Assembly: GCF_024721315.2 (NCBI RefSeq)
Contig: NZ_JANFAK020000013.1
Span: 34,947 to 98,946 of the forward strand
Length of the DNA stretch: 64,000 nucleotides
Direction: 5' to 3'
Source: Streptomyces sp. Isolate_45
GTDB lineage: Bacteria > Actinomycetota > Actinomycetes > Streptomycetales > Streptomycetaceae
Part shown: positions 18,762 to 27,386 of the stretch, in pieces
How positions within the stretch are numbered: the first letter of the stretch is position 1
How the letters are laid out: the number at the start of each line of letters is the position of its first letter
Position numbers and translations under genes: made by a program
Notes under the pieces: model-generated
Databases searched by the model: none
What the model was told of the DNA's origin: nothing
The model's input: only the letters and a program-made list of their open reading frames with translations

Positions 18762-19685
18762 CTAGCCGGCCCGGGTCGGCCGCTCCGGAAGCCAGGCGGG
18801 CAGGGCTTCGGTGCGGGCCAGCCAGGACTGCGGCAGCACCTCGTCGCCGCGGCCGCCCAGCACCCCGCCGACGATGGCGCAGGTGGTGTCCACGTCCCCG
18901 CCGACCTGCGCGGTGGTCCAGAACGCCCGCTCGTAGTCGTCCAGGGCCCGAGCCGCCGACCACAGGGCGAACGGCACCGTGTCGTGGGCGCTGGTGCGCC
19001 GGCCGCAGCCGAGCACCGCCGCGACCGTCGTGGCATCGCCGTAGTCCAGCATGTCCCGCGCCCTGCGCACCCCGGCGCCCACCGCACTGCGCGGAACCAG
19101 CGCGATGACCCCGTCCAGCAGGTCGGCGGCCGTAGGCCTGCCCTGCGGGGACGACGCCAGCGCGGCCGCGGCGGCGACGGCCATCGCCCCGCACACCGCC
19201 TCGCGGTGCTGGTGGGTGGTGTAGGCGGAGATCTCCGCCTGGTGCGTGGCCTGCTCGGGGTCGTCCGCGTACCAGGCGCCGAGCGGAGCGATCCGCATCG
19301 CCGCCCCGTTGCCCCAGGAGCCCTGTCCGTTGAAGAGCTCGGCGGCCAGCGTGCGCCAGTCCGCGCCCTCCCGGACGAGCCGGAGCATGCGGTTCACGGC
19401 GGGGCCGTAGCCGCGGTCGAAGTCGTGGTGGGTGGCGAAGGAGCTCGCCAGCGCGTCCTGGTCGATGCGCCCGTGCGCGGCCAGCACCGCGACCACCGAG
19501 CAGGCCATCTCGGTGTCGTCGGTCCACTGCCATGGGCCGTTGCCGGCGGGCAGCTCGCGCCGCTTGAGCAGGGGGTAGTTGACGGGGACGAAGTACTGGG
19601 AGCCCAGGGCGTCCCCCAGGGCCAGCCCTCGAAGGCTGGACAGGGCGCGTGCGTAGCGCCTTTCGGGAGTGGTTTCAGCGGTCAT
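18762..19685 (-). CDS. ADP-ribosylglycohydrolase family protein
   Basis: 307 residues from the ATG at 19685. All-alpha DraG/ARH fold, which removes ADP-ribose from proteins or small molecules using two metal ions. Metal ligands are in WQWTDDTEMACSVVAVLAAH (~53-72) and GGDVDTTCAIVGGVLGG near the C-terminus (~268-284); GLALGDALGSQYF at the N-terminus is also typical. It is likely cytoplasmic, with no export signal. The partner ADP-ribosyltransferase is not visible nearby. It is followed on the right by a histidine phosphatase gene ending 11 bases before it, so the two are probably one transcript. Confidence 0.9.
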   Translation of the reverse strand: MTAETTPERRYARALSSLRGLALGDALGSQYFVPVNYPLLKRRELPAGNGPWQWTDDTEMACSVVAVLAAHGRIDQDALASSFATHHDFDRGYGPAVNRMLRLVREGADWRTLAAELFNGQGSWGNGAAMRIAPLGAWYADDPEQATHQAEISAYTTHQHREAVCGAMAVAAAAALASSPQGRPTAADLLDGVIALVPRSAVGAGVRRARDMLDYGDATTVAAVLGCGRRTSAHDTVPFALWSAARALDDYERAFWTTAQVGGDVDTTCAIVGGVLGGRGDEVLPQSWLARTEALPAWLPERPTRAG

Positions 19686-19696
19686 CGCGCGTCACT

Positions 19697-20356
19697 CTAG
19701 CCGTCCAGGTCATAAGGCTCGGGTGTGGTCCAGCGCTCAAACGGGCGGTCCATCCGGTACCGGCCGTCCGGGCCGAGGAGCAGCACCCGGTATTCGCCGT
19801 TCCCCGGGTTGGAGAGGGCCTCGAACTCGTTCACCGACCAGTGGAACCAGCGCATGCAGAACAACCGCATCGTCAGACCGTGCGTCACCAGCAGCACGTT
19901 CTCGGGGTGGTCCGGCGCCTCGAAGCTGCGGTAGAGACTTTCCAGGAAGGAACCGACGCGGTCGTACACGTCGGCGCCGGACTCCCCTTGCGCGAAGCGG
20001 TAGAAGAAGTGCCCGTAGGCGTCCCGGTAGGCCTTCTGCAGGCGCACGTCGGCGCGGTCCTGCCAGTTGCCCCAGTCCTGCTCGCGCAGTCGCGGCTCCT
20101 CGCGCATCCGTACCCGCGTCGGATCGAGGCGCAGCTCCCGAAAGGTTTGCAGGGTCCGGCGATAGGGGGAGACGTACGCGCTGATGTGCTCGTCGCCGAA
20201 GAGGTCGCGCAGCCGGACTCCGGCCTCGGCGGCCTGTTCGCGGCCCCTTGAGGTCAGGCGCAGGGCGTGGTCGGGTTCACGCTCGTACACCGTGTCGTCG
20301 GCGTTCCCCTCCGACTCCCCGTGCCGGACAAGGACAATGCGCCGTGGTCGTACCAT
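19697..20356 (-). CDS. Histidine phosphatase (phosphoglycerate mutase-like) family protein
   Basis: 219 residues from the ATG at 20356. The phospho-accepting motif VLVRHGESEGN (His ~12) and the second His in LLVTHGLTMRL (~157) define the family; RTLQTFRELRLD and EQDWGNWQD are also conserved. Length and lack of the glycolytic-mutase insert suggest a phosphatase rather than a metabolic mutase. It ends 11 bases before the ADP-ribosylglycohydrolase start on the same strand, so co-transcription is likely. Substrate unknown. Confidence 0.92.
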   Translation of the reverse strand: MVRPRRIVLVRHGESEGNADDTVYEREPDHALRLTSRGREQAAEAGVRLRDLFGDEHISAYVSPYRRTLQTFRELRLDPTRVRMREEPRLREQDWGNWQDRADVRLQKAYRDAYGHFFYRFAQGESGADVYDRVGSFLESLYRSFEAPDHPENVLLVTHGLTMRLFCMRWFHWSVNEFEALSNPGNGEYRVLLLGPDGRYRMDRPFERWTTPEPYDLDG

Positions 20357-20431
20357 CCCACGAGCCTATTCGGCCACCGACGCCCGTGTGGACCGGGGCG
20401 CGCCGGACCGGGCGGTCGGGCCGTCGTACGG

Positions 20432-21037
20432 TCATACCGTCCAGCCGGGTTCGAGGTCCACGACGTCTCCGGTGAGCGCTTCGACGTCGGCTTCCGTCTG
20501 GGCGCGCAGGGAGAGCCGCTCGACCCGCTCCTGCCGGTACTTGCCGTGCTCCGCCGCCGCCCGCCACATCGACAGCACGAGGAACTCGCGGCCGGGCGCC
20601 TCACCGAAGAGGCCGCGGACCATGCCTGGCGAGCCCGCCATTGCCGGGTTCCACACCTTCTCCTGCATCAGGGTGAAGTGCTCCTCGCGCCCCTCCCGCA
20701 CCCGGGTGTGCGCGACCCGGACCACGTCGGCGTCGGTGAACCGGGGCTGGAATCCGGTCTTCACGTCGAACCGGTGGTCGAACAGCGTGACGCGCGCATC
20801 GGTGTAGGTGCCGTTCTGGGAGGCCGCCAGCCGGTCGTGGGAGCGGGCCATGAAGGAGTCGTAGAAGGCGCGGCTCTCCCAGAACGCGAAGACGTGCGCG
20901 ACGCCCTGCCGGCCCCGGCTCCAGCCGCCGCCCTGCCCACGGAATCCGGGCTCCCCGGGCAGCCCCGCCCATTTGCGTTGCCCGCGCTCGAACCCGCGTC
21001 GGTCCGTCACCGTGCAGCGAATCCACTTGACCAGCAC
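20432..21037 (-). CDS. YdbC/antibiotic monooxygenase-fold protein
   Basis: 201 residues from a GTG at 21037 (VLVKWIRCTV); longer in-frame starts exist but have low-complexity sequence. The fold looks like dimeric alpha-beta barrel monooxygenases, with two related halves: HVFAFWESRAFYDSFMARSH in the first and REFLVLSMWRAAAEHGKYRQ in the second. Such proteins often act as oxygenases or as stress-response proteins without cofactors. No catalytic residue can be named. It lies 32 bases downstream of the arylamine N-acetyltransferase stop, same strand, so the two may be one unit. Confidence 0.7.
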   Translation of the reverse strand: MLVKWIRCTVTDRRGFERGQRKWAGLPGEPGFRGQGGGWSRGRQGVAHVFAFWESRAFYDSFMARSHDRLAASQNGTYTDARVTLFDHRFDVKTGFQPRFTDADVVRVAHTRVREGREEHFTLMQEKVWNPAMAGSPGMVRGLFGEAPGREFLVLSMWRAAAEHGKYRQERVERLSLRAQTEADVEALTGDVVDLEPGWTV

Positions 21038-21069
21038 CGCGCCATCGTACGGGCCGGGCACGGCCCGGG

Positions 21070-21927
21070 TCAGTCCCTTGAGCGGTGGATCCGAACCAGT
21101 TCCGCCGCATCCCGATCGGACAGCCGGAGGCCGAACTCCCGGTCGAGGAGCCCGATCAGGTCCTCGGCCGCGACGGCCTCCCGCTCGGTCCGCCCGTCGG
21201 GGTGCAGACGCGTGAGTTCGCTGCCCACGAGGGTCTGGCGCACGGCGTCGCCGGGGAGCTGGACGAGGGTCCGCCCGACGAAGGAGGAGCGGGGGTGGGA
21301 GGAGCTGTAGTGGTTCAGCACGACGTAGTCGACGGGGTGGTAGTGCTGCGGGGAAAACGCGTACAGGTCGCGCCACGCTCCGGCACGCAGGGCGCACAGG
21401 ACGAGGATGTCGTCCTCCTCCTCGCGGACGTGGAACGTCCACTGCCCCTGGCGAACCTCGTGACCGGGCCGTGCGAGCGGTACGGGCTCGCGCGGGCCCT
21501 GGTAGCCGAAGCCCGCGTCACAGAGCCACGGTTCGCCGTCGACGGTGACGACGAGGACGGCGTGCGTCACCGCGAGCAGGCTGTCGCCCCGGGTGCGGTT
21601 GCGGGCCCCGCGCCCGGTGACCTCGAAGCCGAGCCGCTCCAGGGCGGCGGCCAGCAGCGAGTTCTGCTCGTAGCAGTAGCCGCCGCGACGGCCGTGCACG
21701 AGCTTGTCCTCAAGGGCTTTGACGTCCAGGTCGACGGGGCGGCCGAACAGGACGTCCAGGCTCTCGAAGACGATGGCGGCGGTGTGGGCCCGGTGCACTG
21801 CGTACAACGTCTCCAGGTCCGGCCCGAGTTCCCGCTCCCGGGCGCCCTTTCCGTCGCCCCCGATCGGGCTCCCCAGACCGATGCGCGCCAGGTACGCGTC
21901 CAGGTCCAGCTCGTCACCGTGCCACAT
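21070..21927 (-). CDS. nat: Arylamine N-acetyltransferase
   Basis: 285 residues from the ATG at 21927 with GGGGGAG upstream. Uses acetyl-CoA to acetylate arylamines and hydrazines, or a related amide-forming reaction in secondary metabolism. The Cys-His-Asp triad is present: Cys85 in RRGGYCYEQN, His122 in THAVLVV and Asp137 in LCDAGFG. Length is normal. Cytoplasmic. Followed 32 bases later by the monooxygenase-like gene. No biosynthetic cluster surrounds it, so a detoxifying role is the simplest reading. Confidence 0.93.
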   Translation of the reverse strand: MWHGDELDLDAYLARIGLGSPIGGDGKGARERELGPDLETLYAVHRAHTAAIVFESLDVLFGRPVDLDVKALEDKLVHGRRGGYCYEQNSLLAAALERLGFEVTGRGARNRTRGDSLLAVTHAVLVVTVDGEPWLCDAGFGYQGPREPVPLARPGHEVRQGQWTFHVREEEDDILVLCALRAGAWRDLYAFSPQHYHPVDYVVLNHYSSSHPRSSFVGRTLVQLPGDAVRQTLVGSELTRLHPDGRTEREAVAAEDLIGLLDREFGLRLSDRDAAELVRIHRSRD

Positions 21928-22287
21928 GGCTCCCCCACTCCCCCGCCGCGAAAATTCCGGGGCGCCCCGTCGGGCGCGCCCCCACACAATGATCGCCAGA
22001 TACCCCCCACAGGCCAACCGGCCCTGCGGAGGCCCTGACCGGCGTCGCGGCGACGGCCGACCCCAAAGTGGCCTCCCGGCGTGCGCGGTTGCGCCGAGGG
22101 GAGCGGCGCAGGTCCGCGGGTGGGGCGTTCCTGGCATGCCCGACGCCTCACCGGGTGACAGCCGGTCGGCGAACGCCCGCAGCACGACGAAGGGGACCGC
22201 CCGTGGGTCGGTCCCCTTCGTGTGCTGCCCGTCAGCTACGTCCGCGTACTACGTCGGATGAGGCGTGCCGGGTGATTGCGCCGTGGT
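21928..22287. other. 360-base intergenic region holding the nrdJ terminator
   Basis: Contains the promoter side of the N-acetyltransferase gene and a hairpin at 22180-22227; nothing else recognised. Confidence 0.4.
22180..22227. terminator. Terminator downstream of nrdJ
   Basis: CAGCACGACGAAGGGGACC (22180-22198) pairs with GGTCCCCTTCGTGTGCTG (22210-22227), about 18 bp with one bulged base. It lies 60 bases past the nrdJ stop. Confidence 0.75.
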
Positions 22288-25179
22288 TCAGCTGCAACCG
22301 CTGGTCGAGCCGCAGCCCTCGCAGATGTAGCAGGAGCCGGCGCGCTGCATCTTCGTACCGCACGAGAAGCAGAGCGGGGCGTCGGCGGAGACGCCGAGCT
22401 GCATCTCGACCAGTTCGGCGTTGCTGTGAGCCGTCTTCGGAGCCGGGACCGCAGCGATCGCGACGGGCTTCGGGGCCGCCGGAACGACCGCGACCGGAGC
22501 CGACTGCGCGAGGGTCTCGGTGTCCAGTTCCTCGCCGTCGAGCGGCTCGTAGGAGCCGGTGTCGAGGTGGCGCTGACGCTCCTCGGCGGAGTGGATGCCG
22601 AGGGCGGAGCGGGTCTCGAACGGCAGGAAGTCGAGCGCCACGCGGCGGAAGATGTAGTCGACGATCGACTGCGCCATCCGCACGTCCGGGTCGTCCGTCA
22701 TACCGGCCGGCTCGAAGCGCATGTTCGTGAACTTCGCGACGTACGTCTCCAGCGGGACGCCGTACTGCAGACCCACCGAGACGGCGATGGAGAAGGCGTC
22801 CATCATGCCCGCGAGGGTCGAACCCTGCTTGGACATCTTCAGGAAGACCTCGCCCAGACCGTCGTCCGGGTAGGAGTTCGCCGTCATGTAGCCCTCGGCG
22901 CCACCGACCGTGAAGGAGGTGGTGATCCCCGGGCGACCCTTCGGCAGGCGCTTGCGGACCGGACGGTACTCGATGACCTTCTCGACCGCCGCGCGGATGG
23001 TCTCCTCGGCCTTCTCGGTGACCTCGGTCTTCTCCTCTTCCTTCTTCTTCGCGGAGAGGGGCTGGCCGACCTTGCAGTTGTCGCGGTAGATCGCGAGCGC
23101 CTTGACGCCCATCTTCCACGCCTCGAAGTAGATCTCCTCGATCTCCTCGACGGTCGCCGTCTCCGGCATGTTGACCGTCTTCGAGATCGCGCCGGAGATC
23201 CAGGGCTGGATCGCGGCCATCATGCGGACGTGACCCATCGCGGAGATGGAACGCTCGCCCATGGCGCAGTCGAACACGGAGTAGTGCTCGGGCTTCAGAC
23301 CCGGGGCGTCGACGACCACGCCGTGCTCGGCGATGTGCGTGACGATCGCCTCGATCTGCTCCTCCTGGTAACCCAGGCGGCGCAGGGCCTGCGGGACGGT
23401 GCCGTTGACGATCTGCATCGAGCCGCCGCCGACGAGCTTCTTGAACTTGACCAGGGCCAGGTCCGGCTCGACACCGGTGGTGTCGCAGGACATCGCGAGA
23501 CCGATGGTGCCGGTCGGCGCGAGGACGGAGGCCTGGGAGTTGCGGAAGCCGTTCTTCTCGCCGAGGCGCAGGACGTCCTGCCAAGCCTCGGTGGCCGCAG
23601 CCCAGATGATGCTGTCGAGGTCATCGGTGCGCGGCGCGACGGCGTTGGCGTCGGCGTGCTGCTTCATGACGCGCTTGTGCGAGTCCGCGTTGCGGGCGTA
23701 GCCGTCGTACGGGCCGACGATGGCGGCCAGCTCGGCGGAGCGCTTGTACGCGGTGCCGGTCATCAGCGAGGTGATCGAGGCGGCGAGGGTGCGACCGCCG
23801 TCCGAGTCGTACGCGTGGCCGGTCGCCATCAGCAGGGCGCCGAGGTTGGCGTAGCCGATGCCGAGCTGGCGGAAGGCGCGGGTGTTCTCGCCGATCTTCT
23901 GCGTCGGGAAGTCCGCGAAGCAGATGGAGATGTCCATCGCGGTGATGACCAGCTCGACGACCTTGGAGAAGCGCTCGGCGTCGAAGGACTGGTTGCCCTT
24001 GCCGTCGTCGTCGAGGAACTTCATCAGGTTCAGCGAGGCGAGGTTGCAGGACGTGTTGTCCAGGTGCATGTACTCGCTGCACGGGTTCGACGCGGTGATG
24101 CGGCCGGACTCGGGGCAGGTGTGCCAGTTGTTGATCACACCGTCGTACTGGATGCCCGGGTCGGCGCAGGCCCACGCGGCCTCGGCGAGCTTGCGGAAGA
24201 GCGCCTTGGCGTCGACCTTCTCGATGACCTCGCCGGTCATGCGGGCCCGCAGGCCGAACTCGGTGCCGTTCTCGACGGCCGTCATGAACTCGTCGTTCAC
24301 GCGGACCGAGTTGTTGGCGTTCTGGTACTGGACGGACGTGATGTCGTCGCCGCCCAGGTCCATGTCGAAGCCCGCGTCGCGCAGGGCGCGGATCTTCTCC
24401 TCCTCCTTCACCTTGGTGGCGATGAAGTCCTCGACGTCCGGGTGGTCCACGTCCAGCACGACCATCTTGGCCGCGCGGCGGGTGGCGCCGCCCGACTTGA
24501 TCGTTCCTGCGGACGCGTCGGCGCCGCGCATGAAGGAGACGGGGCCGGAGGCGTTGCCGCCGGAGGAGAGGAGCTCCTTGGAGGAGCGGATGCGGGAAAG
24601 GTTCAGGCCGGCGCCGGAGCCGCCCTTGAAGATCATTCCCTCTTCCTTGTACCAGTCGAGGATCGACTCCATGGAGTCGTCGACGGCCAGGATGAAGCAG
24701 GCGGAGACCTGCTGCGGCTGGGGCGTGCCGACGTTGAACCAGACGGGCGAGTTGAAGCTGAAGATCTGGTGCAGGAGCGCGTACGTCAGCTCGTGCTCGA
24801 AGATCTCCGCGTCGGCGGGAGAGGCGAAGTAGTCGTAGTCCTCGCCGGCCTTCGTGTAGGTCTTCACGATCCGGTCGATCAGCTGCTTCAGACCGGTCTC
24901 GCGCTGCGGGGTGCCGACCGCGCCGCGGAAGTACTTGCTGGTGACGATGTTGACCGCGTTCACCGACCAGAAGTCGGGGAACTCGACGCCACGCTGCTCG
25001 AAGTTCACCGAGCCGTCGCGCCAGTTGGTCATGACGACGTCACGGCGCTCCCAGCTCACCTCGTCGTACGGGTGCACGCCCGGGGTGGTGTGGATGCGCT
25101 CGATACGCAGGCCGCTCTTGGCAGCCTTGGTCCCCTTGGTGCGGGTACCTCGCGCCGAGCCGCTCGCCGTCTCAGTCAT
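22288..25179 (-). CDS. nrdJ: Class II (adenosylcobalamin-dependent) ribonucleoside-diphosphate reductase
   Basis: Reduces ribonucleotides to deoxyribonucleotides for DNA synthesis and repair without needing oxygen. 963 residues from the ATG at 25179, preceded by GGGAGGAAG. Active-site features include SFNSPVWFNVG, the NPCSEYMHLDNTSCNLASLN block with the radical-site Cys, and VLAPTGTIGLAMSCDTTGVE in the C-terminal barrel. The tail (residues ~925-963) has CFSCGTKM and CYICEGCGSTSGCS, a zinc-ribbon and redox-active Cys pair typical of this class. nrdR lies 138 bases upstream on the same strand, so both are one operon controlled by NrdR, and B12 availability matters for activity. Confidence 0.98.
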   Translation of the reverse strand: MTETASGSARGTRTKGTKAAKSGLRIERIHTTPGVHPYDEVSWERRDVVMTNWRDGSVNFEQRGVEFPDFWSVNAVNIVTSKYFRGAVGTPQRETGLKQLIDRIVKTYTKAGEDYDYFASPADAEIFEHELTYALLHQIFSFNSPVWFNVGTPQPQQVSACFILAVDDSMESILDWYKEEGMIFKGGSGAGLNLSRIRSSKELLSSGGNASGPVSFMRGADASAGTIKSGGATRRAAKMVVLDVDHPDVEDFIATKVKEEEKIRALRDAGFDMDLGGDDITSVQYQNANNSVRVNDEFMTAVENGTEFGLRARMTGEVIEKVDAKALFRKLAEAAWACADPGIQYDGVINNWHTCPESGRITASNPCSEYMHLDNTSCNLASLNLMKFLDDDGKGNQSFDAERFSKVVELVITAMDISICFADFPTQKIGENTRAFRQLGIGYANLGALLMATGHAYDSDGGRTLAASITSLMTGTAYKRSAELAAIVGPYDGYARNADSHKRVMKQHADANAVAPRTDDLDSIIWAAATEAWQDVLRLGEKNGFRNSQASVLAPTGTIGLAMSCDTTGVEPDLALVKFKKLVGGGSMQIVNGTVPQALRRLGYQEEQIEAIVTHIAEHGVVVDAPGLKPEHYSVFDCAMGERSISAMGHVRMMAAIQPWISGAISKTVNMPETATVEEIEEIYFEAWKMGVKALAIYRDNCKVGQPLSAKKKEEEKTEVTEKAEETIRAAVEKVIEYRPVRKRLPKGRPGITTSFTVGGAEGYMTANSYPDDGLGEVFLKMSKQGSTLAGMMDAFSIAVSVGLQYGVPLETYVAKFTNMRFEPAGMTDDPDVRMAQSIVDYIFRRVALDFLPFETRSALGIHSAEERQRHLDTGSYEPLDGEELDTETLAQSAPVAVVPAAPKPVAIAAVPAPKTAHSNAELVEMQLGVSADAPLCFSCGTKMQRAGSCYICEGCGSTSGCS

Positions 25180-25317
25180 GCCGCTTCCTCCCATATGCGG
25201 GCAAAAACGCCCTAAAGTGCCAGCGCTATTCCGCGGCACGGTGCTGTGTGTCTTGTATCTACGAATTTCGCCCTGCCGTCCGGCCGGCCGGGCCGCGCCG
25301 AGGTGCGGCCCGTCAGG

Positions 25318-25830
25318 TCAGTCGGTGGCGGAGGCGGGCACGGGGACGACCCGGGGGGTCCCTCCGGGCTCGCACTCGTGGGGAGGCCGGGGCTCGCGGA
25401 GTTCCGCGATGGCGGCCTCGAAGTCTTCAAGGGTGTCGAACGCTCGATAAACGGATGCGAACCGCAGGTAGGCGACGAGGTCGAGCTCCTGCAAGGGGCC
25501 GAGTATGGCCAGACCCACGTCATGGGTGGTCAGCTCGGCGCTGCCGGTGGCGCGCACCGCCTCCTCGACCCGCTGGCCGAGCTTGGCGAGGGCGTCCTCG
25601 GTGACCGGCCGCCCCTGGCACGCCTTGCGGACGCCAGAGATGACCTTGGTGCGACTGAAAGGTTCGGTGACCCCGCTGCGCTTGATCACCATCAGCGAGG
25701 CAGTCTCCACCGTCGTGAAGCGACGGGAGCAGTCGGGGCACTGACGGCGCCTGCGGATCGACGTTCCGTCATCCGTGGTGCGGCTGTCGACGACCCGACT
25801 GTCGGGGTGCCTGCAGAAGGGGCAGTGCAT
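25318..25830 (-). CDS. nrdR: Ribonucleotide reductase repressor NrdR
   Basis: Zinc-ribbon/ATP-cone repressor that senses ATP versus dATP and shuts off ribonucleotide reductase genes. 170 residues from the ATG at 25830 ([10 protein letters not shown]), with GAGGGAACC upstream; a longer in-frame start is unlikely. Zinc ligands are in CPFCRHPD and [11 protein letters not shown] (residues 3-35). The ATP-cone runs from MVIKRSG through ~140. It is the first gene of the nrdR-nrdJ operon, and two candidate NrdR boxes spaced three helical turns apart lie upstream, implying autoregulation. Confidence 0.97.
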   Translation of the reverse strand: MHCPFCRHPDSRVVDSRTTDDGTSIRRRRQCPDCSRRFTTVETASLMVIKRSGVTEPFSRTKVISGVRKACQGRPVTEDALAKLGQRVEEAVRATGSAELTTHDVGLAILGPLQELDLVAYLRFASVYRAFDTLEDFEAAIAELREPRPPHECEPGGTPRVVPVPASATD

Positions 25831-25963
25831 GGTTCCCTCACCCTTCTTGTGGCACGACCGAATCACCCCACGGCGCCCCTGAACGGCAGGGACGGGTCTC
25901 TGCCGGGGGCTCGTGAAGCAGCTACCAGCATATGCGATGCCGGAGACCCTGACCGACCGGGGA

Positions 25964-26013
25964 CCACAACTTGTGGGCGGCGGCGCTCATCCAACCACTA
26001 GATCTTGGGTTGG
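25964..26013. promoter_or_regulatory. Pair of candidate NrdR boxes
   Basis: Box 1 CCACAACTTGTGG (25964-25976) and box 2 centred on AGATCT within 25991-26013 (arms CCAACC and GGTTGG). Centres are about 32 bases apart, the three-turn spacing typical of NrdR sites. They lie upstream of nrdR; the divergent lexA promoter is farther right. Confidence 0.6.
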
Positions 26014-26341
26014 GATGGATTTTCACCACTCCGCGTGTCGCGGCGCCCGACGGGCGGTGACGGAGCTTGCGAGTGCCAGACTGGACGTCGGCACCACGGC
26101 GGCGGCCCCACCGGAAAAGGTACCGCAAGGACGGAGCGAACCCCCGAACCCGCGTTCGGAACAATGGCCGATCGAGTACCCCGAGGCCGGCCGCACGACA
26201 GCCCCCGGGGGTCACGGAACGTGACGGCCGAGCGGGCGGGCACCAGGGGGCCGAGCCCGTCGGTACGGCGGTCGATCACCCGTTCAGTCCGGCTATACAC
26301 CCGCACAACTAACCCAGGTGGACGATCCCTGATTTTTCACT

Positions 26342-26355
26342 CGAACGTGTGTTTG
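26342..26355. promoter_or_regulatory. LexA (SOS) box of lexA
   Basis: CGAACGTGTGTTTG matches the Gram-positive SOS consensus CGAAC-N4-GTTTG exactly, 64 bases before the lexA GTG. It implies autorepression relieved by RecA-driven cleavage. Confidence 0.85.
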
Positions 26356-26418
26356 GCGCAACCTTTCGAAAGCTACTACCGTTGTCCAGCTAGGGAGAAC
26401 ATTTCGAGAGGGGCCGAC

Positions 26419-27210
26419 GTGACCACGACCGCAGACAGTGCCATCATCACTGCCCAGAACCGCTCCCAGAGCCGACTTGAGCCGGTGCATGCCATGAACG
26501 ACGCAAGTGTGAACCCGGAAGCGGAGCCCGTACGCCCCGCACGGTCGCTGCCAGGGCGACCTCCAGGCATCCGCGCAGACAGTTCCGGGCTCACGGACCG
26601 GCAGCGGAGGGTCATCGAGGTCATCCGGGACTCGGTACAGCGCCGCGGCTACCCGCCGTCGATGCGCGAGATCGGCCAGGCGGTCGGCCTGTCCAGCACC
26701 TCGTCGGTGGCGCACCAGCTGATGGCCCTGGAACGCAAGGGCTTCCTGCGGCGCGACCCGCACCGTCCCCGCGCCTACGAGGTGCGTGGCTCGGACCAGC
26801 CCAGCTCGCAGCCGACGGACACCACCGGAAAGCCCGCGGCGTCCTACGTGCCCCTGGTCGGTCGGATCGCGGCAGGCGGTCCGATCCTCGCCGAGGAGTC
26901 GGTCGAGGACGTGTTCCCGCTGCCCCGCCAGCTGGTGGGTGACGGAGAGCTCTTCGTCCTCAAGGTCGTGGGCGACTCCATGATCGAGGCCGCGATCTGT
27001 GACGGCGACTGGGTGACCGTCCGCCGCCAGCCCGTCGCGGAGAACGGCGACATCGTCGCCGCGATGCTGGACGGCGAAGCCACCGTCAAGCGTTTCAAGC
27101 GCGAGGACGGCCATGTGTGGCTGCTCCCCCACAACGCCGCCTACCAGCCCATCCCCGGTGACGAGGCCACCATCCTCGGCAAGGTCGTCGCCGTACTGCG
27201 CCGGATCTGA
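26419..27210 (+). CDS. lexA: SOS repressor LexA
   Basis: Represses DNA-damage genes until self-cleavage. The GTG at 26419 (VTTTADSA) follows GAGAGGGG by several bases and gives 263 residues; an ATG at 26494 (MNDASVN) would give 238 and is an alternative. The winged helix spans ~85-150 ([40 protein letters not shown]). The S24 domain has the Ala-Gly cleavage site in GRIAAGGPI, the nucleophile in VVGDSMIEA and the Lys in EATVKRFK. An SOS box precedes it. Divergent from nrdR, convergent with dinG, so three DNA-metabolism units sit together. Confidence 0.97.
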   Translation: MTTTADSAIITAQNRSQSRLEPVHAMNDASVNPEAEPVRPARSLPGRPPGIRADSSGLTDRQRRVIEVIRDSVQRRGYPPSMREIGQAVGLSSTSSVAHQLMALERKGFLRRDPHRPRAYEVRGSDQPSSQPTDTTGKPAASYVPLVGRIAAGGPILAEESVEDVFPLPRQLVGDGELFVLKVVGDSMIEAAICDGDWVTVRRQPVAENGDIVAAMLDGEATVKRFKREDGHVWLLPHNAAYQPIPGDEATILGKVVAVLRRI

Positions 27211-27293
27211 CCCCGCCGCCCCTCAGCCGGCTCCGGGACCCACTGCGCCGGTCCCGGAGCTGCCGCACGCCCGGATCCGCGCTGTGGTCCGGT

Positions 27294-27322
27294 GAAACCA
27301 CGGGTCCTGAGCCCATGGTTTC
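27294..27322. terminator. Bidirectional hairpin between lexA and dinG
   Basis: GAAACCACGGG (27294-27304) and CCCATGGTTTC (27312-27322) with a 7-base loop; in the dinG transcript the single mismatch becomes a G-U pair. Suits both convergent genes. Confidence 0.65.
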
Positions 27323-27386
27323 GAGCTGGTGGTCCGGAGCCGGTGTGCTCACGACCGGCATCGGGGCGTCCGCGCCCTGCTGACCC

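Noticed and set aside
22276..25215. A 979-codon plus-strand frame opposite nrdJ
   Set aside because: Shadow of nrdJ, whose conserved active-site residues prove the minus-strand reading.
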